NCBI RefSeq assembly: GCF_002930105.1 | Contig: NZ_PJRN01000008.1 | Span: forward strand, 62,001 to 126,000 | Source: Billgrantia saliphila | Lineage (GTDB): Bacteria; Pseudomonadota; Gammaproteobacteria; Pseudomonadales; Halomonadaceae | DNA: 64,000 nt | Direction: 5' to 3' | In this document: one piece after another, positions 8,653-17,265 of the stretch | Layout of the letters: every line of letters starts with the position of its first letter | Position numbering within the stretch: position 1 is the stretch's first letter | Notes under the pieces: generated by a model | Databases searched by the model: none | Told to the model about the DNA's origin: nothing | The model's input: the letters and a program-made list of their open reading frames with translations, nothing else | Made by a program: the position numbers and the translations under genes

Positions 8653-8976
8653 GAGGTTTCTCCTATGGGTTTACCAGTAACATCATGCCGCAGGCGTATC
8701 TACATTTCATCACCCAAACGTCACTTTGCCGTAACCGTTCACGTTTAGGTCCCGACGCGCCACAGATGACGTCAACGCAGGCAGCGGCCGCATGGAAAAC
8801 GCTTCCACAATGCCGCTGTTGCGTTTTTTAACCACTTGGTCAAGCGGTGCCTGGGTGATGCCATCATCGCTGACGCTTTTCGGATCTCCGAGGCATCCTT
8901 TCTGGAACTCTCACTCGAACTCCCTCCGAACGCCATGAGCAATATTTTGCGCTGAAAACCAGTCAGCCAGCGTATC

Positions 8977-9035
8977 TGAGCATTAAGATTCTCAAATTTC
9001 TCAGCAGATGCTATTCTTGCGCAACGTAATGCTCA
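8977..9035 (+). promoter_or_regulatory. hipA promoter flanked by inverted half-sites (candidate HipB operators)
   Basis: TGAGCATTA (8977-8985) and its exact inverse TAATGCTCA (9027-9035) are centred 50 bp apart, about five helical turns. Between them lies a sigma70-like promoter, -35 TTCTCA (8989-8994) and -10 TATTCT (9012-9017) with 17-nt spacing. Paired operators around the promoter match the known autoregulation of hip loci by HipB. The hipA ATG follows 13 nt after the second half-site. Confidence 0.55.
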
Positions 9036-9048
9036 AAAAGCGAAAACC

Positions 9049-10395
9049 ATGCGACTCACGCTACAAATCTACATGGACCACGCCTGGCACGATGCCGCCC
9101 TGCTCGAGATACCCAAGCCAGAGCTCGGCACGAACGGCCCCGCTCGGCTTGGTTATATGCAGGCGTATGCCCTGGAGTGGCTGGGGCGCGACGACGAGCA
9201 TGCCTGCAGTATGGCGTTGCCCGTCGAGCTGATGCTGAAGCACGATGCGCCACGCTGGTTCGGCTTTCTCGAGGACATCATGCCGGCGGGAGCAAGCCGC
9301 AGGTACTGGGTCAATCATCTCGGTCTGCAGGCGCTGTCGACAGGCGAGCAGGATAGCGAGCTACTGCGCTACGGCACCATCGCACCCGTGGGCAACCTGC
9401 GCATCAAGGAAGCCGTGCCCGAACGGCCACTCGGCTCTCGCCTGGAGCAGCATCGCTTCAGCCTCGAGGATGTGGTCGAACGTCACACGGATTTTCTCGA
9501 GTATGCCCAGCAGATGGGCGCCGCCAGCGGCGGTGCCACGGGGGCTGGTGGCGAAGCGCCCAAGCTGCTGGTTCGCTGCGACGAGCAGGACCGGATCTGG
9601 ATCGACACCTGGCAGGATGCCCCCAGCAACACGGATCTTCACTATCTGGTCAAGTTTCCCCGCGGCAGGCGAAGCCCTGACGATTGCGACATCCTGCGTG
9701 CCGAATATCACTACTATCAGGAACTGCATACGCTTGGGGTCGATACCATCGACACACAGCAGATGCGGCTGATCGAAGGACAGCGCTACCCTTCGCTCTG
9801 GCTCCCCCGCTTCGACGTGGAAATGCGCACCGATGGCCTCGCCCGCTTTGGCCTCGAATCGATCTACGCATTGTTTGGCGCGGCCCCCGGCACGCATCTC
9901 AACCACTTCACCGTGATGGAAGGACTCGTCGAGCGGCTTGCGCAGCAGCACCGTGTCACGGAACTCGGCGAGCCCTTCGATCGCGCTGGTTTCGTCACTG
10001 AGTGGGTCAAGCGCGACCTGCTCAATGTGGCGTTCGGCAACTCGGACAATCACGGCCGCAATGCGGCGCTGCTCAAGCGGCCAGAGGGTATTTGGCATGC
10101 CCCCGTCTACGATTTCGCCCCGATGAAGGCCGATCCCGAGGGCGTCACGCGCACCACACGCTGGGGCGCCCCCTTCGAGGAAGGGGGAGAGTTCGATTGG
10201 GCCGCCATCGCACAAGCCCTCGATCATCACGCTCCAGCGGAACGCACCATGGAAACGCTGCGTGACACCGCAGGCAAGCTCAGCGGGTTGCGTGATCGAC
10301 TGAAGGAACGCGGGGTACCACAACGCATTCTCGAAATGCCTGCCGTTGGTCTGGGCTCGCTGGATGAGCGATTGAAGCGCTGGGGGTTGCTATGA
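9049..10395 (+). CDS. hipA: HipA-family serine/threonine kinase toxin (type II toxin-antitoxin)
   Basis: 448-aa HipA-like kinase. The catalytic loop NSDNHGRN (near residue 329) and the metal-binding segment YDFAPMKAD (near 353) are both intact, as is the N-lobe segment GNLRIKEA. E. coli HipA phosphorylates glutamyl-tRNA synthetase and induces persistence; related kinases hit other synthetases, and the target here is unknown. The gene lies upstream of the antitoxin and overlaps it by 4 nt (ATGA), the reverse of E. coli hipBA. Regulation by the operator pair at 8977-9035 is likely. Nothing suggests that the toxin is broken. Confidence 0.88.
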   Translation: MRLTLQIYMDHAWHDAALLEIPKPELGTNGPARLGYMQAYALEWLGRDDEHACSMALPVELMLKHDAPRWFGFLEDIMPAGASRRYWVNHLGLQALSTGEQDSELLRYGTIAPVGNLRIKEAVPERPLGSRLEQHRFSLEDVVERHTDFLEYAQQMGAASGGATGAGGEAPKLLVRCDEQDRIWIDTWQDAPSNTDLHYLVKFPRGRRSPDDCDILRAEYHYYQELHTLGVDTIDTQQMRLIEGQRYPSLWLPRFDVEMRTDGLARFGLESIYALFGAAPGTHLNHFTVMEGLVERLAQQHRVTELGEPFDRAGFVTEWVKRDLLNVAFGNSDNHGRNAALLKRPEGIWHAPVYDFAPMKADPEGVTRTTRWGAPFEEGGEFDWAAIAQALDHHAPAERTMETLRDTAGKLSGLRDRLKERGVPQRILEMPAVGLGSLDERLKRWGLL

Positions 10396-10715
10396 AACGA
10401 CGTCAGCTCACTCCCGATGAACGCGAGCAAGCCCTGCTCGACGTGGTCCAGGCACTGTTGAGGGGAGCGATCGACGAGGGAGAGGCGCTAAGGCGACTGC
10501 GGCGGGACACGCTGGGTCTCTCGCAGCAGGCCTATGCCGAGCTGGTCGGCATCAGCCGGCGCACCCTGTCGGACATGGAACAGGGCAAGGGAAATGTGTC
10601 GTTTACCGTAATGAACCGTGTCTACCGCCCACTGGGGCTAAAAGTGGGCCTGCTGCCGCGCCAAACCGCGCTGTTGGAAAAGGCCATGGAACGAACCCAA
10701 TCAACCGTTCGATAG
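10392..10715 (+). CDS. hipB: HipB-like antitoxin, XRE-family helix-turn-helix protein
   Basis: 107-aa DNA-binding protein with a Cro/C1-type helix-turn-helix at residues ~38-80 (LGLSQQAYAELVGISRRTLS, then MEQGKGN). The N-terminal ~35 residues are charged and helical. It overlaps hipA by 4 nt, so the toxin is translated first and the antitoxin is translationally coupled. By family, it should neutralise HipA and repress the operon, probably at the inverted half-sites upstream of hipA. The call rests on the domain plus location. Confidence 0.85.
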   Translation: MKRRQLTPDEREQALLDVVQALLRGAIDEGEALRRLRRDTLGLSQQAYAELVGISRRTLSDMEQGKGNVSFTVMNRVYRPLGLKVGLLPRQTALLEKAMERTQSTVR

Positions 10716-10752
10716 GGTCGCTCGTCTGGCCCTGCTAGGCAGCTTCTCTATT

Positions 10753-10796
10753 TTTTAACTAATTTACCCTCTATCATGAAAGCTAATTAGTTAAAA
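10753..10796 (+). promoter_or_regulatory. Perfect 12-bp inverted repeat upstream of the nucleotidyltransferase gene
   Basis: TTTTAACTAATT (10753-10764) and AATTAGTTAAAA (10785-10796) are exact inverses separated by 20 nt, in an AT-rich spot between two GC-rich genes. Centres are 32 bp apart, about three helical turns. The site ends 17 nt before the ATG, which suits an operator. Confidence 0.5.
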
Positions 10797-10813
10797 CCGT
10801 TCAGGATCTCGCC

Positions 10814-11824
10814 ATGTCGTTCCAGCGTCTCCAATCCGAACCTTCTCGAGTAGCCGTCAATGCGGCCCAGCTCTTCGAGGCCCTTGAGCAACATCGAGCC
10901 CGAGCGCGCGAGTTCAAAGGCTCGATGCATTGGAAGCGCATCAATGGACGAGAGTATCTTTACCGTGCCTACACGGGCGGCAAGAACCATTCGCTCGGCC
11001 CCCGATCTCCCGAGACAGAGGCACTTCTAGAAGCCTTCAACACCAGCAAGGCCGAATACCAGACCCGAGAGCAGTCACTCAAGGAACAACTCCAATTACA
11101 TGCGGCCTACATCCGGGCAAACCGATTGAATCGTTTCCCGCTGGCCGGTGCCAGGGCAATCAGGTCACTGCAGCGCAAGAACATACCCTTTCGCGTGATC
11201 GGTACCAACGCACTCTATGCGTATGAAGCACGTGCCGGTGTGTTGATCGAACCCGAACACTTGGCAACTGCCGACATCGACGTTCTCATGGATGCTCGGC
11301 AAGGCCTACGGATCGTCACGGCCCTGGCGGGTGAGACGCTATTGTCGGTCATCCAATCCAGCGACCGCTCTTTCCAACCGCTCTCCGATGCTCCCTTCGA
11401 GTTCCGCGCGGTCAACGCTCACGGTTACATGATCGACTTCATCAGCCAAGCCGCGGGGCCCATGGCCATGAGCGATTTCGAGCGGCACCTGGAGGCGGAA
11501 GATCTGAAACCGGTAGGGATAGATTCACTGAAGTGGGCGATCGCCTCACCGCACTTCGATGCGGTCGTCTTCGATGAGCGTGGCATGCCGCTGCGACTCG
11601 CCACGGTCGACCCACGCGCGTTCGTGCTACATAAATGGCATGTCAGCCAGCAGCCCGATCGGGAGCCCGTCAAGCGCCACAGAGACGAAGCGCAGGCCCG
11701 CCTGGTAGCCACCCTGTTGCGTGATGAACTGCGTGAGCTAGTGACGACACGCGCCGTCGAGCGAGCCTTTCCGCACCTGGTTTCGCAGCAGGCGAGACAA
11801 CAACTCGACGAGTACGACGTGTAG
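10814..11824 (+). CDS. GSU2403-type nucleotidyltransferase-fold protein
   Basis: 336-aa protein resembling the NTP_transf_8/GSU2403 family. The central FRVIGTNALYAYEA followed by the acidic TADIDVLMD (near residue 156) is the nucleotidyltransferase signature, with the DxD aspartates in place. The N-terminal ~110 residues are charged, helical and contain a YRAYTGG segment. Substrate and partner are unknown. Members of the wider fold include antibiotic nucleotidyltransferases and AbiEii-type toxins. It stands 98 nt behind hipB, with its own inverted repeat before the ATG. A toxin or defence role is an inference from context only. Confidence 0.7.
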   Translation: MSFQRLQSEPSRVAVNAAQLFEALEQHRARAREFKGSMHWKRINGREYLYRAYTGGKNHSLGPRSPETEALLEAFNTSKAEYQTREQSLKEQLQLHAAYIRANRLNRFPLAGARAIRSLQRKNIPFRVIGTNALYAYEARAGVLIEPEHLATADIDVLMDARQGLRIVTALAGETLLSVIQSSDRSFQPLSDAPFEFRAVNAHGYMIDFISQAAGPMAMSDFERHLEAEDLKPVGIDSLKWAIASPHFDAVVFDERGMPLRLATVDPRAFVLHKWHVSQQPDREPVKRHRDEAQARLVATLLRDELRELVTTRAVERAFPHLVSQQARQQLDEYDV

Positions 11825-11909
11825 GCGAGCGGGACGGCACGTGTCAGACACTCTGTTTCGTCGACATGCGATAATGGCAAACGCCCAAGAACTGACGCAA
11901 CGGACAGCC

Positions 11910-13190
11910 ATGCTCATCAATATACTCATCGTCCTCGGCCTGATTGTTCTCAACGGAATACTCGCCATGTCCGAGCTGGCTATCGTCTCGTCTCGAACGA
12001 TACGACTCAAAGCACGTGCCGAGCGTGGCTCGCGCGGTGCGAAGACCGCACTCTCCCTTGCCGATGATCCGGGGCGCTTTCTCTCGACGGTGCAGATAGG
12101 CATCACCCTGGTCGGCATCCTTTCCGGCGCCTTCTCAGGGGCTACGCTTGGCGTGCAACTAGCCGAGGCGCTGCCGGGCTTGGGGGTACCGGCAACGCTT
12201 GCCGAACCGCTGGGCGTTGGCCTTGTTGTAGTGGCCATCACCTATCTCTCGTTGATTATCGGCGAGTTGGTGCCCAAGCAGATCGCGCTTGCCGATCCGG
12301 AGGGGGTGGCGTCACGCATGGCGCCGGCCATGTCGCTGCTGTCTCGGGCAGCCCTGCCTCTTGTGTGGTTATTGGATCGATCTGGGAAGCTCATTCTTTT
12401 GCTGCTCGGCCAGCCGGGCAAGCGGAACACCTCCGTCAACGATGAGGAAATTCGGATGCTAATCACCGAAGCGGAAGGCGCTGGGGTCATCAAGAAGGAA
12501 GAGACCGAGATGATCGCCGGAGTCATGCGCATCGCCGATCGTTCCGCGCGGGGCTTGATGACACCGCGGCCCGAGGTCGAGCTTGCCGAGACCGGAGAAT
12601 CTCTCAATGACACCCTAGCGCGGTTCAAGGCCTCGGGGCGCTCACGCCTGCCGCTGCGTGGTCACGGGCAAGACGATATCGTCGGGGTCTTGCATAGCCT
12701 CGATCTTCTGCAAGCCACGGAGGCGAATTTCGACGCACGAACACTGGCGCGCCGTGCCCCGGTTATAAACGATGCTCTTCCAGCCATGCAGGTCATCGAG
12801 CGGCTGAAGTCAGCCCCCGACCATATGCTTCTTGTTTACGACGAGTACGGCAATTTCGAAGGAATCATTACTCCAAAGGACATTCTCGAGGCCATCATCG
12901 GCACATTCGACGAGACGGAAACGGATGAACCCAAGCTCGTCGAGCGAGTAGACGGCTCGCTGCTGGTGGCAGGCTGGATGCCAGTCGATGAGTTCTCCGA
13001 TCATATCGGCATTACCTCGTTGAACGACGCTGACTATGAGACGGTGGCGGGGCTCGTGCTGCACCGCACCGCGGAACTGCCCCAGGTGGGGCAAGTCATC
13101 ACGGTCGAAGGTTGGCGCATCGAGATCGTAGACATGGACGGGCGGCGCATCGATAAGCTGCTCGTGCAGCGAGTGGACGCAGCGAGCTGA
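11910..13190 (+). CDS. Hemolysin/CNNM-family membrane protein with CBS pair and CorC_HlyC domain
   Basis: 426 aa from the ATG at 11910, chosen because MLINILIVLGLIVLNGILAM begins the first membrane helix; an earlier in-frame start at 11841 would add 23 unlikely residues. The N-terminal CNNM domain has about four hydrophobic segments and ends near IIGELVPKQIALADPE. Two CBS motifs follow (MTPRPEVELAE and the MLLVYDEYGNFEGIITPKD region), then a C-terminal transporter-associated domain. Family members take part in Mg2+/Co2+ export or resistance; the ion here is unproven. Gene order gives no further clue. Confidence 0.85.
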   Translation: MLINILIVLGLIVLNGILAMSELAIVSSRTIRLKARAERGSRGAKTALSLADDPGRFLSTVQIGITLVGILSGAFSGATLGVQLAEALPGLGVPATLAEPLGVGLVVVAITYLSLIIGELVPKQIALADPEGVASRMAPAMSLLSRAALPLVWLLDRSGKLILLLLGQPGKRNTSVNDEEIRMLITEAEGAGVIKKEETEMIAGVMRIADRSARGLMTPRPEVELAETGESLNDTLARFKASGRSRLPLRGHGQDDIVGVLHSLDLLQATEANFDARTLARRAPVINDALPAMQVIERLKSAPDHMLLVYDEYGNFEGIITPKDILEAIIGTFDETETDEPKLVERVDGSLLVAGWMPVDEFSDHIGITSLNDADYETVAGLVLHRTAELPQVGQVITVEGWRIEIVDMDGRRIDKLLVQRVDAAS

Positions 13191-13217
13191 CCGAACGAGA
13201 CTGGCTCAGCTTCAGAA

Positions 13218-13244
13218 CAGGCAGGCAAACCCTTTGCCGTCCTG
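13218..13244. terminator. Hairpin between convergent genes
   Basis: The imperfect stem CAGG..GGCAAA / TTTGCC..CCTG with loop CCC lies between the CNNM gene (plus) and the GT32 gene (minus). It lacks a clear T-run, so termination is only suggested. Confidence 0.3.
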
Positions 13245-13264
13245 CGCCCATGGCGCCCGGTCGT

Positions 13265-14068
13265 TCAAATCTCGCTTTTGACAGGCTCGCGCTTACGCAC
13301 CACGTCGATCTTGTGCTGCACCTTCGTCCATTTGCCCTGGGGCTTGTCGATGTACTGGAAGTACTCGTTAGTGAAATTGCCCTGGTTGCAGGTGTAGCGA
13401 TACGACGCCGTGGGAACCTCGTGGACCGACAGCACCTCGTTGAACACCCCCGGCCCCGTCATGTCGAATACCTTCTTGTCGGCGTCGCTCTCGATGTTCG
13501 TGTAGATGGCTTCGGCGATCCGCTCGATATTCGGGTTGTTCGGCTTGCTGGCAATAAAGTAATTGGTGAGCTTCCCCCGCCGCGTAGTCAGGTAAAGCTC
13601 CTCCATGTCCGGCTTGACGATGCGCCCCAGCGGCCAGACCACGTGGGCATCGATATCCAGGTAGACCCCGCCATGCTTGTGCAGCACCAGCACACGCCAG
13701 AAATCGGCCTGGGCCGCCCCCACCTGCAATCGAGAGTAGGCCTCGAAGATCTCCGGTGAGTAGTTCTCGCGGATGAAGTCCGCCCGTGCCTCGGTAATCG
13801 TGAAGCGATACTCGAAGCTCGGCGCCATCAGCCGGTTGAACAGGTAATTGAGGTAGACCGGCAGCGTCGCCTTGTCGGTAAAGTTGGTCTGCCAGATGGT
13901 GCGGGGCACTGCGGACGGCTGGCGGGACCGCCACCAGGGTGCGGCCCGCTCGGGAATGGTGAAACGCTTTCTGGGGAAGATCGCATGAAAGGCGTAGGCG
14001 CCTAGCTTGGTCACGTTGGCCAGCAGTTTGACGATTCTGGCAAAGGCCAGCACAACCAGCTTCCTCAT
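13265..14068 (-). CDS. Glycosyltransferase family 32 (OCH1/capsular type)
   Basis: 267-aa enzyme with the sugar-binding DXD region GGVYLDIDAH near residue 133, preceded by a segment QADFWRVLVLHKH typical of Gly_transf_sug (PF04488). PRTIWQTNF near residue 55 is the usual N-terminal family motif. It probably transfers a sugar to an LPS or capsule intermediate at the cytoplasmic face. The N-terminus is basic and hydrophobic but not a clear signal peptide. It is transcribed away from the following surface-glycan genes, so the two units share the 361-nt region 14069-14429. Confidence 0.82.
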   Translation of the reverse strand: MRKLVVLAFARIVKLLANVTKLGAYAFHAIFPRKRFTIPERAAPWWRSRQPSAVPRTIWQTNFTDKATLPVYLNYLFNRLMAPSFEYRFTITEARADFIRENYSPEIFEAYSRLQVGAAQADFWRVLVLHKHGGVYLDIDAHVVWPLGRIVKPDMEELYLTTRRGKLTNYFIASKPNNPNIERIAEAIYTNIESDADKKVFDMTGPGVFNEVLSVHEVPTASYRYTCNQGNFTNEYFQYIDKPQGKWTKVQHKIDVVRKREPVKSEI

Positions 14069-14429
14069 CGGGTTCCCCTATATACGAAACGTCTTACGTG
14101 ATGCGCTGCGCCAATCGGCATACGCTCTCGAGTCGTACTGCAACAACTCCCGCCCAGGCCCACCCCAGACGGACCTTCCTGAGACAGGATCGTGCCTGCG
14201 CAGTTCAACCAGGCGCTGCCATTGCAGCCGCATCGAAGAAAAGCGAACATTATCATTCCATCGCGGACGTAAGCGGTCGGTTGCGGAAGAGCTTTCAACG
14301 CACTCTGCTAATGGAGGAACGGCAGAGTGATGACTCCGTTTCGTCATGTCATCGATGACACGCCGTCATTAGCCCTCTCTCTGTGATAGCCTCTCGCCTA
14401 TTTACCAGTCGTCAGCCAAAGGAACGTCA
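14069..14429. other. Divergent intergenic region before surface-glycan genes
   Basis: No gene recognised. It holds an 8-bp-arm inverted repeat (CACTCTGC 14301-14308 / GCAGAGTG 14322-14329) with GGAGG in the loop, and a 14-bp palindrome at 14347-14360. Promoters for both flanking units should lie here. Confidence 0.5.
14347..14360. promoter_or_regulatory. 14-bp perfect palindrome, candidate operator
   Basis: TGTCATCGATGACA is fully self-complementary and lies 70 nt upstream of the GT4 start. Such palindromes commonly bind dimeric regulators; none is identified here. Confidence 0.4.
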
Positions 14430-15497
14430 GTGGCCTATAAACGCTTCGCCTTCGTCATCGAGGATCTCTACGGTGGCGGCGCCCAGAAGTCGCTGCTCTA
14501 TACCGCCGACCAGCTACGCCAGCGGGGCCACGAGGTGATCGTCTTCACCCTGCGGGAGCTGATCGAGCATCGTATCCCCGAAGGGCTACGCATCGAGAAT
14601 CTGGGCGTGGTTACTCAGTTCACCAAGGCCACCTCCACGGTACTCACCGAGAAGTGGCAGGCGAAGCGGATCGACAAGGCGTTAAGAAAGTGGAAGCCCG
14701 ACGTCGTGATCTCCTGCTCCTGCGACAAGATCACTCGCCACTTGCGTCTACCCAACCTCTATTTCTGGGTGAAATCCGACGTCTCGGCCAAGTTCAGCGA
14801 CTCGACGAAGCGCAAGCGCGCCTTCGAAAAGGTGCGGCGGTTCTACGACGGCCGCCAGGTCATCGCCGTCTCCCAAGGGGTCAAGAAGAACCTGGAGGAC
14901 GTGGTCAGCCTGAAGGCCGAGCGCATCATTTCCATCTACAACCCCTACGAGCGCGAACCCTTCGTGGCAATGGCCGCCGAGCCGGCCGACTTGCCAAAGG
15001 GAGAATATTTCCTGTGCTTGGCGGCCCTGGAGCCTCGCAAGCGTCATGACCGCTTGCTGCGCGCCTACGCCAAGAGCGGCGTCGACACGCCCTTGGTCAT
15101 CATGGGCAAAGGCAAACCGGAACACGAAGCCGCCATTCGCGAACAGATCGTTGATCTAGGCCTCGAGAATCGCGTCATCCTGGCCGGCTACCACCGCAAC
15201 CCCTACCCCTGGATCGCCCGAGCCAAGGCGGTAATCCTGACATCAGATGCCGAGGGCTTGCCACGGGTGCTCATCGAGGCTCTACTGCTGCATACGCCCG
15301 TGATCAGCACCGATTGCCCCAGCGGGCCGCGGGAAATACTGACCGGAACGCTAGCCGACTTTCTGGTGGCACCTGAAGACGAAAAAGGCCTGGCCGATGC
15401 GATCAAACGCATGGACCAAGCCCCTGTCGTGATCGAAGAAGGCCACTACCGGCAGTTCCTCAAGGAAACGGTGCTGCCCCAATTCGAGGCATTATGA
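14430..15497 (+). CDS. Glycosyltransferase family 4
   Basis: 355-aa GT-B enzyme. LYGGGAQKSLLYTADQL near residue 11 is the N-terminal acceptor domain start. LAALEPRKRHDRLLRAY and SDAEGLPRVLIEALLLHTPV form the C-terminal nucleotide-sugar domain with the EX7E-type motif. It starts at GTG (14430) with AAGGA seven nt upstream; no better ATG exists nearby. First gene of a rightward set with a lipid-A/core-like kinase and a GT2 enzyme, so it probably builds LPS core or another surface glycan. Donor and linkage are not predictable. Confidence 0.85.
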   Translation: MAYKRFAFVIEDLYGGGAQKSLLYTADQLRQRGHEVIVFTLRELIEHRIPEGLRIENLGVVTQFTKATSTVLTEKWQAKRIDKALRKWKPDVVISCSCDKITRHLRLPNLYFWVKSDVSAKFSDSTKRKRAFEKVRRFYDGRQVIAVSQGVKKNLEDVVSLKAERIISIYNPYEREPFVAMAAEPADLPKGEYFLCLAALEPRKRHDRLLRAYAKSGVDTPLVIMGKGKPEHEAAIREQIVDLGLENRVILAGYHRNPYPWIARAKAVILTSDAEGLPRVLIEALLLHTPVISTDCPSGPREILTGTLADFLVAPEDEKGLADAIKRMDQAPVVIEEGHYRQFLKETVLPQFEAL

Positions 15498-15525
15498 ACT
15501 CGAGGCTCAGTAATCAGGACATGAC

Positions 15526-16251
15526 GTGAAGCTGCTCGACCTCCCTTTCAATGATCGCCGACTGCGCTATCTGGTTTTCCATAATCGGGACCTACCGGAT
15601 CAACTCGCGCTGCTCAGTACCACGACCACCGAGGCTTTCGAGTCGATAGGCAGTAGCCGCTTTTTCCTTTCTACCGACCATCGCATCCTGGCCAAAGTGG
15701 TACCGGACAAGTTCAACCGCCGCCAAGCGCCGCTCAAGTGGCTGCTGCAGGACTACATTGAAAAACGCTGGCTCGCGCAATCCGATGGACGCATGGAGTA
15801 TTTGAGCCTGCAGGTGCTGCGTCGCGCCGGCCTGAAGACGCCTCGCTGCTACGGCTGGGGAATTTCACTGAACCCTAATAACCGTAGCGCTTCGCTCTTG
15901 CTAATGGAACGTGTCCACGACACACGCCCCGGCGGCGAAGTCTTCGACGAGATGGACGAGGCCGGCCGAGAGTCATTCCTGGAGCGCCTCTGCGAGCAAG
16001 TCGCTCAACTCGCCCATATGGGCTACACACATAGGGATTTGCATTACAACAATCTGCTCATCGATGCCAAGGGCGAAATCTACTGGATAGACGCCCATGT
16101 GCGCCGACTGCCAACCAAGAACGCCGACCAATGGCCGGCGCTCAAGAGATCGCTGACGGCAACGAAATTGCGAGGCGAAGAGTACCGTAAAAAGGCCGAA
16201 GAAAGGCTCGAAACCCTGTGGCACCAAGAAAGCTGGCGCTACATCCGATGA
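15526..16251 (+). CDS. LPS core kinase-like protein (InaA/WaaP/Kdo kinase family)
   Basis: 241-aa protein-kinase-fold enzyme. The catalytic loop THRDLHYNNLLID lies near residue 168 and YWIDAHVRRLP supplies the metal-binding Asp. The N-lobe lysine is probably in the segment DHRILAKVVPDKF. Relatives phosphorylate heptose or Kdo in LPS core on the cytoplasmic side. The start is GTG at 15526, 28 nt after the GT4 stop, and the next gene overlaps its stop by 4 nt, so the three form an operon. The sugar phosphorylated is unknown. Confidence 0.8.
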   Translation: MKLLDLPFNDRRLRYLVFHNRDLPDQLALLSTTTTEAFESIGSSRFFLSTDHRILAKVVPDKFNRRQAPLKWLLQDYIEKRWLAQSDGRMEYLSLQVLRRAGLKTPRCYGWGISLNPNNRSASLLLMERVHDTRPGGEVFDEMDEAGRESFLERLCEQVAQLAHMGYTHRDLHYNNLLIDAKGEIYWIDAHVRRLPTKNADQWPALKRSLTATKLRGEEYRKKAEERLETLWHQESWRYIR

Positions 16252-17180
16252 CGTCCAAGGTGCTAATCGAACCCATGCATGCACATCAGCCCGAAGTGGC
16301 TATTATTATCCCCTGCTTCAATCGTTGGCCTCATGTTCAAGAAGCCATCGACTCCGTGCTTTCGCAGACATGGGAAAAAACCCGTTGCATTGTCGTCGAC
16401 GATGCCTCGACGGACGACAGCCATGCTCGCCTAAAGGAGCACTATAGGGCAGAGCCGAAGGTTTCGATCCATAGACTGGAAAGCAATCAGGGGCAGTCGG
16501 CCGCCAGAAATCGCGGCGTATCCCTTAGCAATGCCGAATATATCGGCTTCCTGGATTCCGACGACCTCCTTGTCGATACTGCCGTAGCCAGCAGAATGCA
16601 GCTGGCCCTGGAGCAGCCGAATTTCACCGGAATCATCTTTGGCGACAAAATCAGCGACGTAACCGAAGAATCACTGCTTCCCGGCCAGAAGGAATATTCA
16701 TCTCCCCTCACGCTTGATGAATACATAGACAACATGGGCTGGCTGCATACCAACAGCTTCCTCATGAAGAAATCCGCTTTTAATGAACTGCAAGGGTTCA
16801 ACGAGGCGCTTAGGAAAAAAGAGGACGTTGAATTCTTCCTTCGCGCACTCGCTGTGCAGGAGGCACGATATGCCGGCGGTCAGTGCTGTATGGTTCGTGA
16901 AGTCGATACGCAGAGAGCCCGGCATGATCACGCCAGGATCATTGAGCAGGGCGAGCGCTTCATCGGAGCTATCCGCGCGAACGAAACGCTCACCCAATCC
17001 TTGACTTCAAATCAGCTCAAACAACTTGTAGAAGCCGACATTAAGTCCGTCCTTCAATCACTTTATCGCATGAAGCAGAACCAAAGATTTCGTTCCACCA
17101 TACGGGACGCAGTGTCGGAAGGAAGGATTCATTTAAACGCCCGCATGATCAAGCGTTATCTACTTTCCTTTTTCAGGTAG
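16248..17180 (+). CDS. Glycosyltransferase family 2
   Basis: 310-aa GT-A enzyme. The opening motif VAIIIPCFNRWPHVQEAIDS, the DDAST and the DXD-like FLDSDDLL are intact. The ATG at 16248 overlaps the kinase stop (ATGA) and is preferred; a second ATG at 16275 sits closer to the conserved domain. The C-terminal ~100 residues are helical and basic. Last gene of the short rightward operon; it converges with the leftward polysaccharide locus. Confidence 0.85.
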   Translation: MTSKVLIEPMHAHQPEVAIIIPCFNRWPHVQEAIDSVLSQTWEKTRCIVVDDASTDDSHARLKEHYRAEPKVSIHRLESNQGQSAARNRGVSLSNAEYIGFLDSDDLLVDTAVASRMQLALEQPNFTGIIFGDKISDVTEESLLPGQKEYSSPLTLDEYIDNMGWLHTNSFLMKKSAFNELQGFNEALRKKEDVEFFLRALAVQEARYAGGQCCMVREVDTQRARHDHARIIEQGERFIGAIRANETLTQSLTSNQLKQLVEADIKSVLQSLYRMKQNQRFRSTIRDAVSEGRIHLNARMIKRYLLSFFR

Positions 17181-17265
17181 AAGCGTTTAGCGACCCACAA
17201 TGCCCTGTGCAGCCAGCATACCAATATCGGGAAAAGCGAAATCCTCTTCACGATAAACAATGTGC

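Larger units (their letters stand above)
8287..9048. other. Non-coding/accessory gap before hipA
   Basis: This stretch contains a possible 37-aa minus-strand gene (8539-8652) with its terminator (8489-8516) and the hipA promoter region (8977-9035). It also has a startless open frame on the plus strand (about 8770-8955, reading ...FNHLVKRCLGDAIIADAFRI... to a TGA) that may be a gene remnant. No known family was recognised in that frame. Confidence 0.5.

Noticed and set aside
8386..8748. 120-codon plus-strand frame in the gap before hipA
   Set aside because: No domain or ribosome site, and it overlaps the better-supported minus-strand small ORF and terminator.
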